Below, piece after piece: positions 32,962 through 44,649 of a stretch of 64,000 nucleotides of DNA. The stretch spans positions 1 through 64,000 of the forward strand of contig JAACJM010000302.1 in NCBI GenBank assembly GCA_013368315.1, read 5' to 3'. The notes under the pieces were generated by a model. The model made no database searches. It saw only the letters and a program-made list of their open reading frames with translations, and was not told where the DNA came from. The position numbers and the translations under genes were made by a program. Numbering within the stretch: the stretch's first letter is position 1; each line of letters begins with the position of its first letter. Source of the stretch: Tetrapyrgos nigripes (lineage: Eukaryota > Basidiomycota > Agaricomycetes > Agaricales > Campanellaceae).

Positions 32962-35677
32962 CTAGAGCACACCATCGCTCCTGATAGCACACTGACCAAA
33001 GTCCAACTTTTTCAGGCCTTCTTCCTTCGGCATGATGTCCTGTGTAAAGTTGAAGAAGAACCACTACAGTGAGCTGTATCAAACGTAGCTTACATGGTCA
33101 AAGATTCCCGTCGGTATTGCCAGCGTCACGCATGCGTTGGGAGAATCCTAGGCAGATAATCAGTCACTGACATCCCTCAATATATCAGTAATGCAAAGAG
33201 CTTACCACCACGGCACCTACATGACTTTCGACCGGGGCAGCAGAGAGTAAGAGGTCTTTGAGAGAGCACGGTTAGACATTAACCAGATATGACGGGTACC
33301 ACTTACAGGCTTGTTCTCGAGCTAAACGCATATGTTTGATTGTCAACTCTAGACAGAATCTGATCGATTTACGCACTATAGCCAATCTAGTGTAATGTAA
33401 AGAGCAAGAATTAGTCCACCTTCCCAAAGAATTACACCACGAGTCTACTCGCCTTCATTAAGTATGCAATAGCATTAAGAGCAGCTTGCTTGTACGCGAC
33501 CGTGCTAGCCAACAAAGAATCAAATGACGCTGTTAGCAGACCCTGAGCGACGGACGACTGCGACAAAAACTCACGCGTCCATGTTATACTGTTTTCCGTC
33601 ACCGTCTTGTAGGGCACTCAGTTAATCCAAAGATGCAGATGCAAAAAGGAGACATACGATAATCCACGCTGATACCCTCAAAAACGAGCTTTTGAGAGTA
33701 GAGAGGATCAATAGGCGAAGGCTGTAGAATTGATGGGCATATCAAGGTGTCGTCCTATAGGTAAACACACAGCACTTACTACAAAGATAGGCTGCTTCAG
33801 GGCAAACTTCTCCACACCGCCTTTGATGATGCTAGTCTTGAAGGTGATGATACCGGCCTACAGGAAAGACGATATCAAAACAAGGTCTTCAGAAAGAGAC
33901 GTGGTATCCCACCATTTCAATAGCACCACAGAATGATAACTGAGCAGACGACCTTGTAAATAATAAACAGTCCCCGATGAGTCTTGACATAGCGTACCTC
34001 GCCCTAAAATTGAGACAGTTTAGTATACATCGACACGCAGCGCCAAAAGCAAGCACTCACATCACCCTGAGAGAAATGAAGATCCCCTACAGACAAGTTT
34101 GCACCTTTCACGAAAACGGGGAAGTAGCAACGAGAACCCCTGCACGGTTACAAAACGAGGACATCATCAGTCAGGCTTTAGTCAAGGACACATCGCATCA
34201 TACATACACCCCACAACCGCACTCACCTCGAAAGGTTCTTAATGTCACAATTTCCTCCGTGTTCCCTTCCAGGAATCGTCCTCGCACCCTCCTTTCCAAT
34301 TTTCTCTCTAACATCATCAGGCAAGTCTTGACCAACGTGTGCCCCAGTCGGGTTAGGCGCGAAGGCAACGGGAGGAACAGCATTGGCGTGTGCTTCAATC
34401 AAAGCGCCTTCACGTTTGTTCCATGTAGCGAGCAATTCGGCGGATGGAGCTGTACCGATGAGACCTGGATGGGAGACACCGGCGAAACGCACGCCGGGGA
34501 TGTGTCGAGAGCTAGCATAGATCCCTGAATGGATAGGTAAGTCAGCTGGAAGAATGGGAAAGGTGAAGGATGAAGAGATGTACCATGAATGTCCCAGATG
34601 GCTTTACAGGCCCTACTCTTGAATTCTCGTGCTTCAGACAGATGGAAGAGGCGTACACGTCAGAATCAGACAATGACAACGATGTGACCACAATCATTAC
34701 CGAAAAGACCACCGCCATTCTCGAGCTCAAAGATACCCTGCATATAAATACAAGTCAACAGGCATCAAAGGTAAACGAAGTCAAGACCACGCACAGTATA
34801 TCCCCAAGGCATCTTCTCAAATGGGACAACTGCAAATAAGGCGAGCCCATCGTTTTCAGTACCTTGTTTCCGTCGGGAACAGCTGAGGGAGTTCCTCACC
34901 ATCCAAGATATCAACCACCAAACAGTCTCCCGGTTCAGCACCTTCGACGGCAACGGGTCCAGAAAGGTTGTGCACTTTGGACAAATCGACATCTCTAACG
35001 TCGTCACTTGCTGCGAATATCGAAGAAAGCACCTTACATTAGTATGAAGATCTACAAGAGAAGACACTGTTACACGCACTGTCATTGTTACCAATCTGAG
35101 CACCAGTCCAATCTGCATTTCCCCCGCATCATCAACGACCTCTGTCCCGATAACACACTGGCCAGACTTGACTAGGAAGAAGGTCGACTCACCGACGCAT
35201 TCCACTTTGAAGACCTGCCATGGCAATGAGTAAATCGTGCGTACGGAAATTGAAAGTGATGACCACATACGTCTCCAGGCTTCACGGTCACAAAAGGAGG
35301 GATATCAGGGCTTTCAGCAAGGTAAGACACGCTTATACTTCCAGCAGCCAGTACATCTGGAGAATATAACTCACTGCCAGCGGTTATGCAGACCCTAGAC
35401 AAATCCGGACAAATGACGTTAGCGACCATGTAGACGAGAGGTCTTCAGGACAAACGAACCCTTTGCTGGTCTGCTGGTCTGCAAATAGTAACATTGAGAG
35501 AAATTCAGGGAGTTAGAGATAGTCCTCGGTCCAAGTCCTTGAAGTGTTCCTGCTCACATGAAAGGATCGACCTGTCCAAATCATATTGAGTCGCCAGACT
35601 TTGCTTGACACGCAAGGGAAAGAATAGCGCACCTTAATCACCGTAGGATGAGGAACAGAGTTTGCTTGAGTCGCCAT
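32962..35677 (-). CDS. Formamidase (FmdA/AmdA family), intron-dense
   Basis: The family hydrolyses formamide (or acetamide) to ammonia and the acid and supplies nitrogen; fungal members are cytosolic. Spliced by eye from the ATG at 35677, the protein starts MATQANSVPHPTVIKVDPF. It continues GLHNRWHPDIPPFVTVKPGD, ECVDWTGAQIGNND, DDVRDVDLSKVHNLSGPVAV, EGAEPGDCLVVDILD and PWGYTGIFE. Next come RFAGVSHPGLIGTAP, REHGGNCDIKNLSRGSR, GDLHFSQGD and ATVAYKQAALNAIAYLMK. It ends GYTREQAYLLLSAAPVES, NACVTLAIPTGIFDH and the stop at 32962. These blocks span the whole family. About 23 introns of ~45-110 nt interrupt it; one appears to use a GC donor (AAG|GCGAGT, 33452). No disabling mutation is seen. Exact exon limits need transcript data. 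The neighbours suggest no nitrogen-use cluster. Confidence 0.9.
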
Positions 35678-35699
35678 GAGGAGTCTTCAAGAGGTTATA

Positions 35700-36300
35700 G
35701 ACAGTCTGAGAGGTCTTGAGAGTAAATGTCTCAAATGGCCCCGTACTACATACAACGCTCTTATATACTCATCATGGGTGTGGGTGTGAGATTTCTTAGC
35801 CATCTGACGAGGGAAATTGATAAGGACGGGCTTCGATTCTTGGAATTCGAAATGATCATCATTGAGAGATAGCGTAGGGAAGATAAGAACAGGGCGGTGC
35901 CGTGAACGTAAACCAGAATAGGCTTATAGAGGTCATGAGTCTCAGTGCCAGAAAGAATATATAAAGCTCACTTTGGTAGACATCTCCTAACCAAGCACGA
36001 AGGTCATTGTGAAGGACGCGGAGACCACGTAATGACAATATTTGCCAGGGCCAAGACTTGGAAAACTCGACGCAGGCGGCACTTGGGTCTAACTTGAGTC
36101 ACACATTGACCTCGGACGGGGAAATAATAAAGACATCGCATTGGGATTTAGGATTTTGTACAGGGAAGAAAGAATATGTTTAAGGGTACCCAGCCGTAGG
36201 TCGAGGTATCGTATCACGGAACAGAAGAGGTTAAGTATAGGATAACTGTGACCAGAGATGTCTTGATGTTGACGGGTTTGAAGATGCCTCCTTGGTCTCT
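35700..36300. other. Formamidase upstream region
   Basis: 600 bases upstream of the formamidase start. A TATA-like ATATAAAGC at about 35958 and TTATATAC near 35760 could serve its promoter. No coding sequence recognised; no GATA-factor claim is made. Confidence 0.3.
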
Positions 36301-36722
36301 TCAGGACATGAATGCTTCACCTGTCATGGTATACATCGATTACCCAATGCATCGCACTTAATGGACAACAACTCACCAATACCGTCAACTCCCTCCCAGA
36401 TTCTCAGACCAGGATTCTTGATTCTTCCTGCGACTTGCCCAAAGCCTTCTTCAGAGCTTGAGCTTTTCTCGAACATACCTCCAAACTTCTCTGCTATTTG
36501 TGCGAATTCCATCTCCTGAGCCAGTCGGGAATCTTGTTGTATAGATTCCAACATAGTTACACGCAGTGAATCTCCTTTAGCAAATTTTTTCCACTTGAAC
36601 TGAAGTTATACAAAATCCCTCAGCGAAGGCGAGAAAAAAACGGCACTCCCAGAGGAGCCTGTAATGATGTAATGGATCGGTGTTCTTAGCTTTGTCAAGT
36701 CTTCCGTACTGTTTTGCCATGC
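36301..36722 (-). CDS. Small hypothetical protein, at least two exons
   Basis: Reading minus, an exon 36377-36599 (FKWKKFAKGDSL...GLRIWEGVDGI) has a good donor (GTGAGT) and joins at 36320 to a short last exon ending GEAFMS and the stop at 36301 (intron 36321-36376). The upstream start is unclear. An ATG at 36722 opens a frame, but no donor keeps phase with the exon above. The visible part is about 80 residues, helical and charged, without a domain I recognise. Confidence 0.35.
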
Positions 36723-37343
36723 GGGTAAAGTGTTTGAAGAGACCATCTTATAGGACGTTTGAGGTAAAGATGGGACTGGTTGATGAGTGGCAAGGGGAAG
36801 AGAAGCGAGATGGAAGTATAGAAGAAAGAGGCGTTTTGGAGGCCTTACGCATTCGTAATCATTGTGGTCATTGGTCAACTCAACCCAACTTTAGCTCATC
36901 CCTGCATGCTCTCAGACCACTAGTACTCGGCGTTTTTGAAGGCTCAGGAACAGCCTTATTGCACCCATTGCCCGTATACACTATCAGCTGATACATATCA
37001 AGTACTACACTTTGACATCCCGAAAAAAAAATTTAAAAAGAAAAAGATAAAAAGTACATCACCTATAACCATGAACATAGAAAATCCAGAAGAACCAAAA
37101 CAAAGTTTTCGCTTAAGTATCTAGTAAAGTGCAAATCTGAGGTCAAGTATAAAAGTCCTCAGCTCAACACCAAGCTCACTGTTTGCAGTTTGAGCTTGAC
37201 CCATTAGTAGTGGTCGTACGTCTGCTGGAGCTGTCTCGAGCTCTCCGCTCGTGCTTGATGCAGTTCTATATGTGAACGAGCCTCTTAGAACAATCCAAGC
37301 CAAATGAGAAAATTGACGAAAAAGCAAATCATCAACCAAGAGC

Positions 37344-37808
37344 CTAGGAAAAATCACCGTTTCTTGACACCTGTACGCGTACAGCCTTAAGCTTAAGCTT
37401 CTGTCCCTCCGCCATGCCCTTCTCAAAAGCCTCCTTCGCCTTGACCTCAGCAGCTCCTTCAGCAGCCTCCATCTCCTCTTGAACCTCCTCCAACTCATAT
37501 TCCAACTCCTCTCGTAGACACTCTACTTGAGTAAACTCGAGTAAGAGTTCTTTATGATTGTGATGAAGAGTCAGAAATGCTCCTTCGGAGTATTGACTCT
37601 TGAGCGCGTATTTCCAGATTTCGGATACGACGAGTCTGTGGGTCTGCGAATTGCTTCCATCTGGCGATTTCGTTTTTGGGAGTAGAGAGTGGTTAGAAAG
37701 AGGCCTTAACTGGGACACCGAGGTACATGAGATGACTTGACTTGACTTGACTTGACTTGACATACCTCCTCTCACTCTTGACGTGAGCTCGTTCTTCTGG
37801 AGCCTCAT
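37344..37808 (-). CDS. Small coiled-coil protein (119 aa), one intron
   Basis: The ATG at 37808 opens exon 1 (37766-37808, MRLQKNELTSRVRG). Intron 37661-37765 starts GTATGT and ends GCCAG. Exon 2 (37344-37660) continues DGSNSQTHRLVVSEIWKYAL. The C-terminal half is a long charged coiled coil (REELEYELEEVQEEMEAAEG) followed by a Lys-rich tail. The two exons join in frame. The intron begins with about five tandem TTGAC units. I do not recognise the family; the compact conserved-looking N-terminus plus coiled coil suggests a subunit of a complex, which is inference. Confidence 0.6.
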   Translation of the reverse strand: MRLQKNELTSRVRGGMSSQVKSSQVISCTSVSQLRPLSNHSLLPKTKSPDGSNSQTHRLVVSEIWKYALKSQYSEGAFLTLHHNHKELLLEFTQVECLREELEYELEEVQEEMEAAEGAAEVKAKEAFEKGMAEGQKLKLKAVRVQVSRNGDFS

Positions 37809-37869
37809 TCGGATGGCATGATTTCAGATATGGTTTCCAGTAAGTAAGAAGTAAGTTAATAATGGCGAG

Positions 37870-39199
37870 TGTCGCTGAAGGCCGAAAACACTAGCCGACA
37901 CGGTAAGTACTAGGACGTGGAAGGAAAGGGACGTTTTGACCTCGTGATCGCGACGAAGCAGATTTTCACTCGGGGACAGTCGGCAAAAAGTCAGGGTGAG
38001 TACTCCTCACGGCGATGAGGACGACCGCTTCGGGTACAGGAATCGAAGCCGCCAAGCCATGCAGAAGGATCATGCAAAATCATACAAAGGTCTATATCAA
38101 CATTATAATCAATCAAAGTGGAATAGAGTACATTGTCCTGACCGATTACCTACCCAGAGGAGTCATAAGAAAGTATGGTACCAGCGTGTAGTACGCCATT
38201 CCAGACCGGAACGTTAAAATCTTCACGTAGTCTTGGTCTTACTGGTTGTTGAAGATCCTGTCCCAGTCATACGCTTGCAGAGCTTCAAGTCAAATTTTAA
38301 AATTCGAGTACCCTTGGTCTTCTGCCAGTGCTTGGCTGAGCTTTGATCATGCATCTTGAGTTATTGCTTGAAGAATCTGCAATGGTTTGCGTGATCATGA
38401 ATGAATGAATGAGGACAAGAGTCGTCTATTCCAGATGATCATGAGAAAAAGACAACGACAACGACAACTATAGCAAGGAAGCTGAGCTCACCACCTAAGT
38501 TTCCACCGGTCGTACCCAAGGCTACCCTTTTTAGACGTTTTTATCGCGAGCAGGGTAAGGTTTGTCTTGGCCGGAATCTCAGTCTTGACTCGGACTTGAT
38601 GGCCTTCCAAAAGTAAACAGAACATATAAATGGTAAAGGTAAATGCAAATTCATAAAAGGGACAGGGACGAAGACGAGGACATCGTGACGAAGGCATATA
38701 TATGCATGGCGAAGAGGAGAAGAGGATAGAGGATATTTGAAAAAGATAACACGGATTGAAATTTGAAGGGATACAGATACATTGATACTGAAAGGTAGAA
38801 ATGGCAAAAGACATGGATTGGATTGGGAATGGGAAAGGGTTATGAAAGGGTTATGGTTATGGTTATGGTCATGTTTATGCGACTACAGGTACGTATACGT
38901 ATTGTCACTTGTGTGTGTATGACATTGATAGAAGGATGATGGGAGTATAGCAAGGGTTACGGAAAGCCTAACGATACAGAATTGAAAGGCAAGGAAAGAG
39001 GAAAGAGGAATGAAAACGATATCCAAGGACGTGTGCGTGTATTAGGAGTATGAGGGAAATGCGAGAAAGGACTCAATAGAAAGGAGAAAATAAAATAAAA
39101 GAAGAAAGAAAGAAAGAAAGAGAGAAAGAAGAGAGTGGAGCCACCGCGTGCAAAACAGCAACTCACGATCGCGACTGCCAGCTGAACCGACCATCCCCT
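37870..39199. other. Intergenic region with simple repeats
   Basis: No convincing gene. It contains a GGTTATG-repeated stretch at about 38835-38875 and a purine run of GAAA units at 39100-39130. Frames on both strands are short and low-complexity. Confidence 0.3.
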
Positions 39200-39901
39200 C
39201 TACTCAAGCAGATTACTCGCAGCCAAAGGTAACGAATCCGCAGCTTTCTCGACGATGAACTGCTTGGCATTGCATAGATTAGCATAAGTACTAGATCCAT
39301 TCGCAAGAAAATAAACTCACCGGCACAGACACATATATCTGCTCCTGCAAACCCCGGGCCTCCCTAGTAGTCGGGACATATTCCTTATTAACAGAATAAT
39401 ACCCCCTATACTTGAACCGCCGTTGACCTTCATCCGAGTCACTAATACCTAGTACTTCCTCAAAAACAAGCCAATCCGCTCTCCCCCATTCCGTATTATC
39501 CAACACCCGCGAGATATTCTTCTAATTTGACAATACACTCGGCGTTTGGACGTAAGAGGACACGCACACACAGGCTACGCGGTGGTTCGTCATGCCCATG
39601 CCCATGCTCACTGGGCTGGAAATGGAAGGAGCTGAGGTTGCCTTTGATGAGATCGTTTTTGAGAAGGATGAAGGATGGATTTTGGCGTGTGTGGATATCT
39701 ATGAAAGGGGGAGGGGGGGTCAGTCATGGATAGTGTGAATGAGCGAAGGAGTAGCTTAGATTATATACTTACCTGCTGGATTTGTTGACGCGTATAGGTC
39801 CCTTGGTCTTGGTCTGCGTCATCGTGTTCAGCTGGGGCGTCAGATTGTTGCGACTGAGCGACGACAATGAAGTCATTGTCTTGAGCGCTGGGGCTGGGCA
39901 T
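39200..39901 (-). CDS. Hypothetical protein with four exons
   Basis: From the ATG at 39901 exon 1 reads MPSPSAQDNDFIVVAQSQQ and is Gln/Asp-rich. After an intron (GTAAGT...CATAG) the next exon reads ISTHAKIHPSFILLKNDLIK to EPPRSLC. A 47-nt intron leads to KNISRVLDNTEWGRADWLVF and GLQEQIYVSVP. A final intron leads to FIVEKAADSLPLAASNLLE and the stop. All joins keep phase 0. No known domain recognised. A longer 5' end reaching an ATG at 40288 is possible, but its exons do not keep phase. Confidence 0.5.
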
Positions 39902-40289
39902 AGGTGACTGGATGACTAGAGGTGGCTGCGGAACAACGAGATGATAAACTTGAACAGGAGGGCATTAAGCATTCGAGTCAGGGATGACTGAGGGGGATTA
40001 CTTACTGTAAGGGGAGAGTGGGATGAAGAGCCGTGAATGATGTCGAGGTGATAGTGGGGGGAGTCAGAGAGGAAGGAGGAGGAGAACTATTCGAGACGAG
40101 GACGCGACGCGACTAAATGGGCGAGGAAAGCACGATAACGTGACGAGTACAAGGCGTACCGAAAGCAGAGGATAATTACGAAGGTATACCCAAAACCGCC
40201 ATATCAGGACCATGGACCAACACACGAGGTCATTGTTCGTACTATCCCAAAGATTGCCCAAAGAGGAAATCAGAGTCGGAGTGGTCACT

Positions 40290-40955
40290 TTCTATTGTCC
40301 CTATTGTCCCCAAAATGTTGCCGTCTACGATGAGGTCAATACGGTCAATCACCAATTACCGGGTTTTGGATTTGGAAAACAGAAGTGGTCAGGTCAAAGA
40401 GGTTTTTTTTGATGAATTTGGGAAAAAGTGGCATTTTCATTGCGAGTTATAACAAATAAATATAGAGCTCTAGAAGATTCCTGGTGAGTGTAGGCCTTGG
40501 AAAGATTAGAAGGACATGGAACTTACATTGTACTTCCGAGAACAAAGTGACGGAGAGAAAGAAAGATGTGCCAGCGGAGTTCCAAATTCAAACCGACGGC
40601 TTTTTTCCAGCAGACCTCTCTGTAAATCGACGAAGAGCTCACAGGTGATGGCAGCCAGGTAGCACTGGCGATAGGACTGTTTCATGAAGCGGGCCCCATG
40701 TTTAACTAACATTTAATCTATTATGGTTGAGTACTCTACGTTTGCCTGGGCCTTTCCTGAAGGCTCGGCCCTCGGTCATCCGGACCGTCATATCATCGTA
40801 TCCGGATCAAGTCTACATTTGAGCAGTACGTCAGTGAAGGTTAATGAAAATTTCGATTATTGACTTGCCTCATTGTTCCCAACCGCCCACAGCTTGACGC
40901 CATGCCATTGTCCTCTTCATTACCAACAGACTCGTCAACTCCTACCTGATCCCAA
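40290..40955. other. Intergenic, no gene seen
   Basis: Between divergent genes on the minus (39.2-39.9 kb) and plus (40.96 kb) strands. A short minus frame at 40506-40712 has no support; probably promoter sequence for one or both neighbours. Confidence 0.3.
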
Positions 40956-41490
40956 ATGACGCCTCCTCCAATAGCTGCCCGCAACAAATCCTCTCCAACT
41001 GTAGAACACGGTCACCAATACCTCCGACAAGCCTCAGATACCATCCACCAGCACCGCAGCTCTCTTGCCTCCCAACTCAGGGATTTTGACGATCGCTGGG
41101 CACAGTCAGTGGCCTCTTTCGTCAGTTTTGCTCTATATCTGACCTTCTTGACCGTAGTCTATACACCGTAGCCCCAGTCCTGAACAAACTATCCAAAGGC
41201 CGTCAAAAACCAGATGAATTTAAAGACAACGCAGAGGGCCTGCTTAATGATGTCCAGGTGCGAGTCAAAAGGTCTCTTTCTTACTATAACTCACTGATTC
41301 ACATTTTTCACAACCGTGCACAATATTTGTTCATTCGCCGGGTGTAATCCGCACTTTATCTCCTCCCGTCTTCTTTTCACATCCTCCATATTCAAAACGA
41401 CAGCAAGCCCTTGACCACGCGCACAGAAGAAAAAAACTCGAACAAATTACGGAAGATGGGAGTAGTATCATCCGGGACCGTTTCCCGTAA
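40956..41490 (+). CDS. Small helical protein (111 aa), three exons
   Basis: The exons 40956-41104, 41158-41257 and 41404-41490 join in frame through GTCAGT...CGTAG and GTGCGA...GACAG introns. The protein starts MTPPPIAARNKSSPTVEH and is mainly charged helix (LRDFDDRWAHLYTVAPVLNK, QQALDHAHRRKKLEQ). It ends IIRDRFP at the stop. A further intron after CGTTTCCC could extend the C-terminus (YLKLLPSIG). No family recognised. Confidence 0.5.
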
Positions 41491-41982
41491 AGTACAAGCT
41501 TCGTCCTGTGAGTCTCTTACGTCTGACTGCGGTAAGGAAAGGTACTCAATCTCGTCATTTTTTTTTTTCCGCGACGTGACGGCAGGTATCTAAAACTTCT
41601 TCCTTCCATTGGATAACTGGGTCAGAAACGGCTAGTGCTCGAGGCGCTGTTGGGAGTCCTAGTGGTGTACGGAATAGGCTGCAGCCAATTCCAGAGTCCC
41701 CATTGACCAGATCTGCGACTTTAAAGGTGTGTCTTATGACTTGTCTCCATCCCGCATCTACTCATGCCTAACCCTATGATCCACCACTTATCACTCCTTC
41801 ACTCGTTCTTATCTTTCGCTACCCAAAAAACATAACCCAAACCAACTCTTTTGCCAAACCAGCGAAAGAGAGCCGTCAATAAAGGCCAATCCCGACCACG
41901 ACTATCCTTCCGAAATCCTTTCAAACACCGCGCTGTTCCACCACAACCGCATTCTCCAAGTCATCACAGTCATAGTCCTGCC

Positions 41983-44649
41983 ATGAGCAACTCTTCTGCT
42001 CGACTTCATGATAGTAGTGTACCCATGACCGATCAAATGACCGGTCAAACAGTTACAGGATCCCCAGGAAGACTTTACTACAACGACCTCGCTGAGGATG
42101 GATTACCTAGACGCAGGGGACGTGGGCAAGGAGGGTCAAGGACCGGACGTAGCCGTTCGTCTTCGAGGGAACGAAATAGACGAAAACGTCCTTCGAGTAC
42201 TGGCAGTGGCAGTGCAGTTAGTGCAAGTGGACGTAAACGACGTGCACATCGATCGGCTAAAGGACTCGTCCCTCCCATGCCTCCGCTTTCTACAATTCCT
42301 TCTTCTGTGAATGCCAATGCGGGCGTCTCGACTGCTTCGGTCCAAGCGGCGGCTCATGCAGCGAATATGAATACGAATACGAATCGGCAAAAAACTGCTG
42401 CTGTTGGTGGTGCTGCTTCTTCACAATCACAATCACACCCACACCATCGAACACGTTCTGGATCTGGAGCTGTCTCGAAACATGAGGCTGAGGCTTCTAC
42501 GAGTCATAATCCCTACTCCAATGCCAATTTCAATCCCAGCTCCAATCTCAACAACTCCAACCCCAATCCCATGCCTCGGGCTCCTCCTCCTCTCATATCA
42601 ATTCCCTCAACCCTCGTCCCACCTCTAGCCGTCCCACCCCAATCCAAATCCAACTACGTCGAGCCTCATATTTCGCCTACGGAACCTTACAACCCTGCAA
42701 CTGGGACGACTCCTGAAGCCATGCCTACGACAGCCCCCGCCAAGAAAGAAAAACGTAAACACAAACTTATCAAACTACCCAAAGGCCTACGTCGTGGTGG
42801 TGGTGGTGACGACCTAGGCCTCGACCCCGTCCCCGTCATGCCTCCAGCAACGTCTTACGTTGTCCCTCATGAATCAACGACAGTTTATCCCGTACACACT
42901 AACGTCCACCCCCCAAAACAAAAAACAAAAGGCATCCCCGTCATCCGTAGCATCCCAAACAGCCCTCTCGCCGTACCCGGTAAAACCGAACTCAATCTCA
43001 CCGGTGTCGGTGTACCCATCCCATCTTTATTATACCCCGACTCTACCACCTCTTTCAACGCACCATCGTATACCTATCCTCCACAAGTGAATGATAGGTA
43101 TTATACGGGATATACGGGATTTTCTTCGACGAAGAGTACGCCGATGGCGAGGGTTGTTCCTCTTCCTACTCGTGCTACTCGTGGACAAAAGCAGAAACAA
43201 GGTACGGGCACGGCATTGGCAGCAGCAGCGGCGGTAGCTGTACCAGTACCAGCAGTTCCGGTGACAGCTGTACCTGCAACTGCTATGGGTTTGGAACAGG
43301 GACAAGGACAAGGACAAGGACAAGGACAAGGACAAGGATCTTCGTCTGCATCCGCACAAGCTAAAGCACATGCGAAAGCTCTGGCGAAAGCACAACGTGC
43401 GCAAGCTAAAGCCCAGGCCCCGCAGTCCCAACCAGCACTTTCGTCGGCCCCAGTTATACCGGGTCAAGGCCAAGGTCAAGGTCAAGGTTATCCCCAAACC
43501 CAAACCCAAACTCAGGGTCATCAAGGATACTTTGTAGTACCGAGGACTGCGGGGTATGGGATGGGTCAGCCGCTGAATGTGACTACGCCCACGGGGGGTG
43601 GAGCAGCGAATGGGAATGGGGGTGGGAGTGGTACGGCGTATTTACAAGTGCCTCAGGTTGGGGGAGGGTATGTGCATATGCAAGGGCAAGGGCAAGGGCA
43701 AGGGCAAGCGCAGGGTTACCCAATGTCGACGTCGATGCCAGCGCAGCAGTATTTGGATCAGCAGGGGGTGATGGGTCAGTATAAGGAGAAGGAGAAGAGG
43801 AGGAAGGATAGGGATAGGGATAGGGATAGGGATAGAGACAGAGACAGAGACAGAGACAGAGACAGAGATAGGGATAGAAAAGACAGGGACAGGGACAGGG
43901 ACAGGGACAGAGGAGATGGAGACTACGAGAAGACCTCAGCTCATTCACGAAGGCATGGTTCTTCTCAGTCTTCTAGTAAACGAAGAAGACATGGACGGGA
44001 TCGGGATCGGGATCGGGACCATGGACGGTATTATGATTACGATGATGATGGGTACGACTATGACTATGAGCGTTCTCATGGGCGTAAGCATCGACATGGA
44101 CGTGATCAAGAGCAGCCTACGACACGTTCTAAATCCCATTCTCATTCCTCGTCTTCTCGGCGTCGGGATTATGATTACTATCATCATGACCGGGACAGAG
44201 ACAGAGACAGAGACAGAGACAGAGATAGAGACAGACACCACCGTTCCCCAGTTCAAGACCGACACCGCCACCACCGCCGATCTCGTCACCATACATCATC
44301 CCCGAATCAGACTCACACTCACAGTCATCGTGACTATGAAAACTATCTACTCTATAACCAACATCATGGTCAACAAGACCCACAACCCTCTGGGACTGGG
44401 ACGGATACAGAACAAGAACGAGACCAGTACAATTACTATTCCGATCGTTCCAAATCTTCTCGGTCGGTAAAGTATTCCTCTTCAGATCGTCCTCATCCTG
44501 AAAGGAAACCTGTTCATCGGTCGCCTCCCCCGGTGGTACCTGCTTCTAGTGGGAGGGTGTTTAGGTTTGCGCCGTTTATGTCAAAGTTTAGGGAGAACTT
44601 TAGTATGCATAGTGCTTCTGTGAGGGCGGCGAGTAGTGTGAGGAGATGA
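41983..44649 (+). CDS. Low-complexity protein with GQ and RD repeats (888 aa)
   Basis: A single uninterrupted frame opens at the ATG at 41983 (MSNSSARLHDSS). In-frame sequence before it lacks an ATG. Features in order: an Arg/Ser-rich basic region (about residues 35-85), Pro- and Asn-rich segments, GQ dipeptide runs (around 43290-43340, 43460-43490 and 43690-43710), and a KDRDRDRD block (43800-43915). A His/Tyr/Asp-rich region and a second RD block (about 44190-44235) follow, and the basic end closes with RVFRFAPFMSKF. The repeats are encoded by hexanucleotide runs (GGACAA, AGGGAT, AGAGAC). Arg-Asp tracts recall RNA-binding and splicing proteins, but no RRM or other domain is seen. No introns, unusual here for a gene this long. 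Confidence 0.6.
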   Translation: MSNSSARLHDSSVPMTDQMTGQTVTGSPGRLYYNDLAEDGLPRRRGRGQGGSRTGRSRSSSRERNRRKRPSSTGSGSAVSASGRKRRAHRSAKGLVPPMPPLSTIPSSVNANAGVSTASVQAAAHAANMNTNTNRQKTAAVGGAASSQSQSHPHHRTRSGSGAVSKHEAEASTSHNPYSNANFNPSSNLNNSNPNPMPRAPPPLISIPSTLVPPLAVPPQSKSNYVEPHISPTEPYNPATGTTPEAMPTTAPAKKEKRKHKLIKLPKGLRRGGGGDDLGLDPVPVMPPATSYVVPHESTTVYPVHTNVHPPKQKTKGIPVIRSIPNSPLAVPGKTELNLTGVGVPIPSLLYPDSTTSFNAPSYTYPPQVNDRYYTGYTGFSSTKSTPMARVVPLPTRATRGQKQKQGTGTALAAAAAVAVPVPAVPVTAVPATAMGLEQGQGQGQGQGQGQGSSSASAQAKAHAKALAKAQRAQAKAQAPQSQPALSSAPVIPGQGQGQGQGYPQTQTQTQGHQGYFVVPRTAGYGMGQPLNVTTPTGGGAANGNGGGSGTAYLQVPQVGGGYVHMQGQGQGQGQAQGYPMSTSMPAQQYLDQQGVMGQYKEKEKRRKDRDRDRDRDRDRDRDRDRDRDRDRKDRDRDRDRDRGDGDYEKTSAHSRRHGSSQSSSKRRRHGRDRDRDRDHGRYYDYDDDGYDYDYERSHGRKHRHGRDQEQPTTRSKSHSHSSSSRRRDYDYYHHDRDRDRDRDRDRDRDRHHRSPVQDRHRHHRRSRHHTSSPNQTHTHSHRDYENYLLYNQHHGQQDPQPSGTGTDTEQERDQYNYYSDRSKSSRSVKYSSSDRPHPERKPVHRSPPPVVPASSGRVFRFAPFMSKFRENFSMHSASVRAASSVRR

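Noticed and set aside
33977..34528. Plus-strand 183-codon frame
   Set aside because: It overlaps the formamidase exons, which match a whole protein family on the minus strand.
38835..38880. GGTTATG-like repeats suggesting telomeric sequence
   Set aside because: The unit is not the TTAGGG expected in basidiomycetes, the run is short and internal.
41851..41982. Longer start for the RD/GQ-repeat protein
   Set aside because: The frame before 41983 opens at TTG and has no ATG; the ATG at 41983 is the first usable start.
43583..43948. Minus-strand Cys/Pro/Tyr-rich and Leu-rich frames opposite the RD/GQ gene
   Set aside because: Shadow frames of hexanucleotide repeats.
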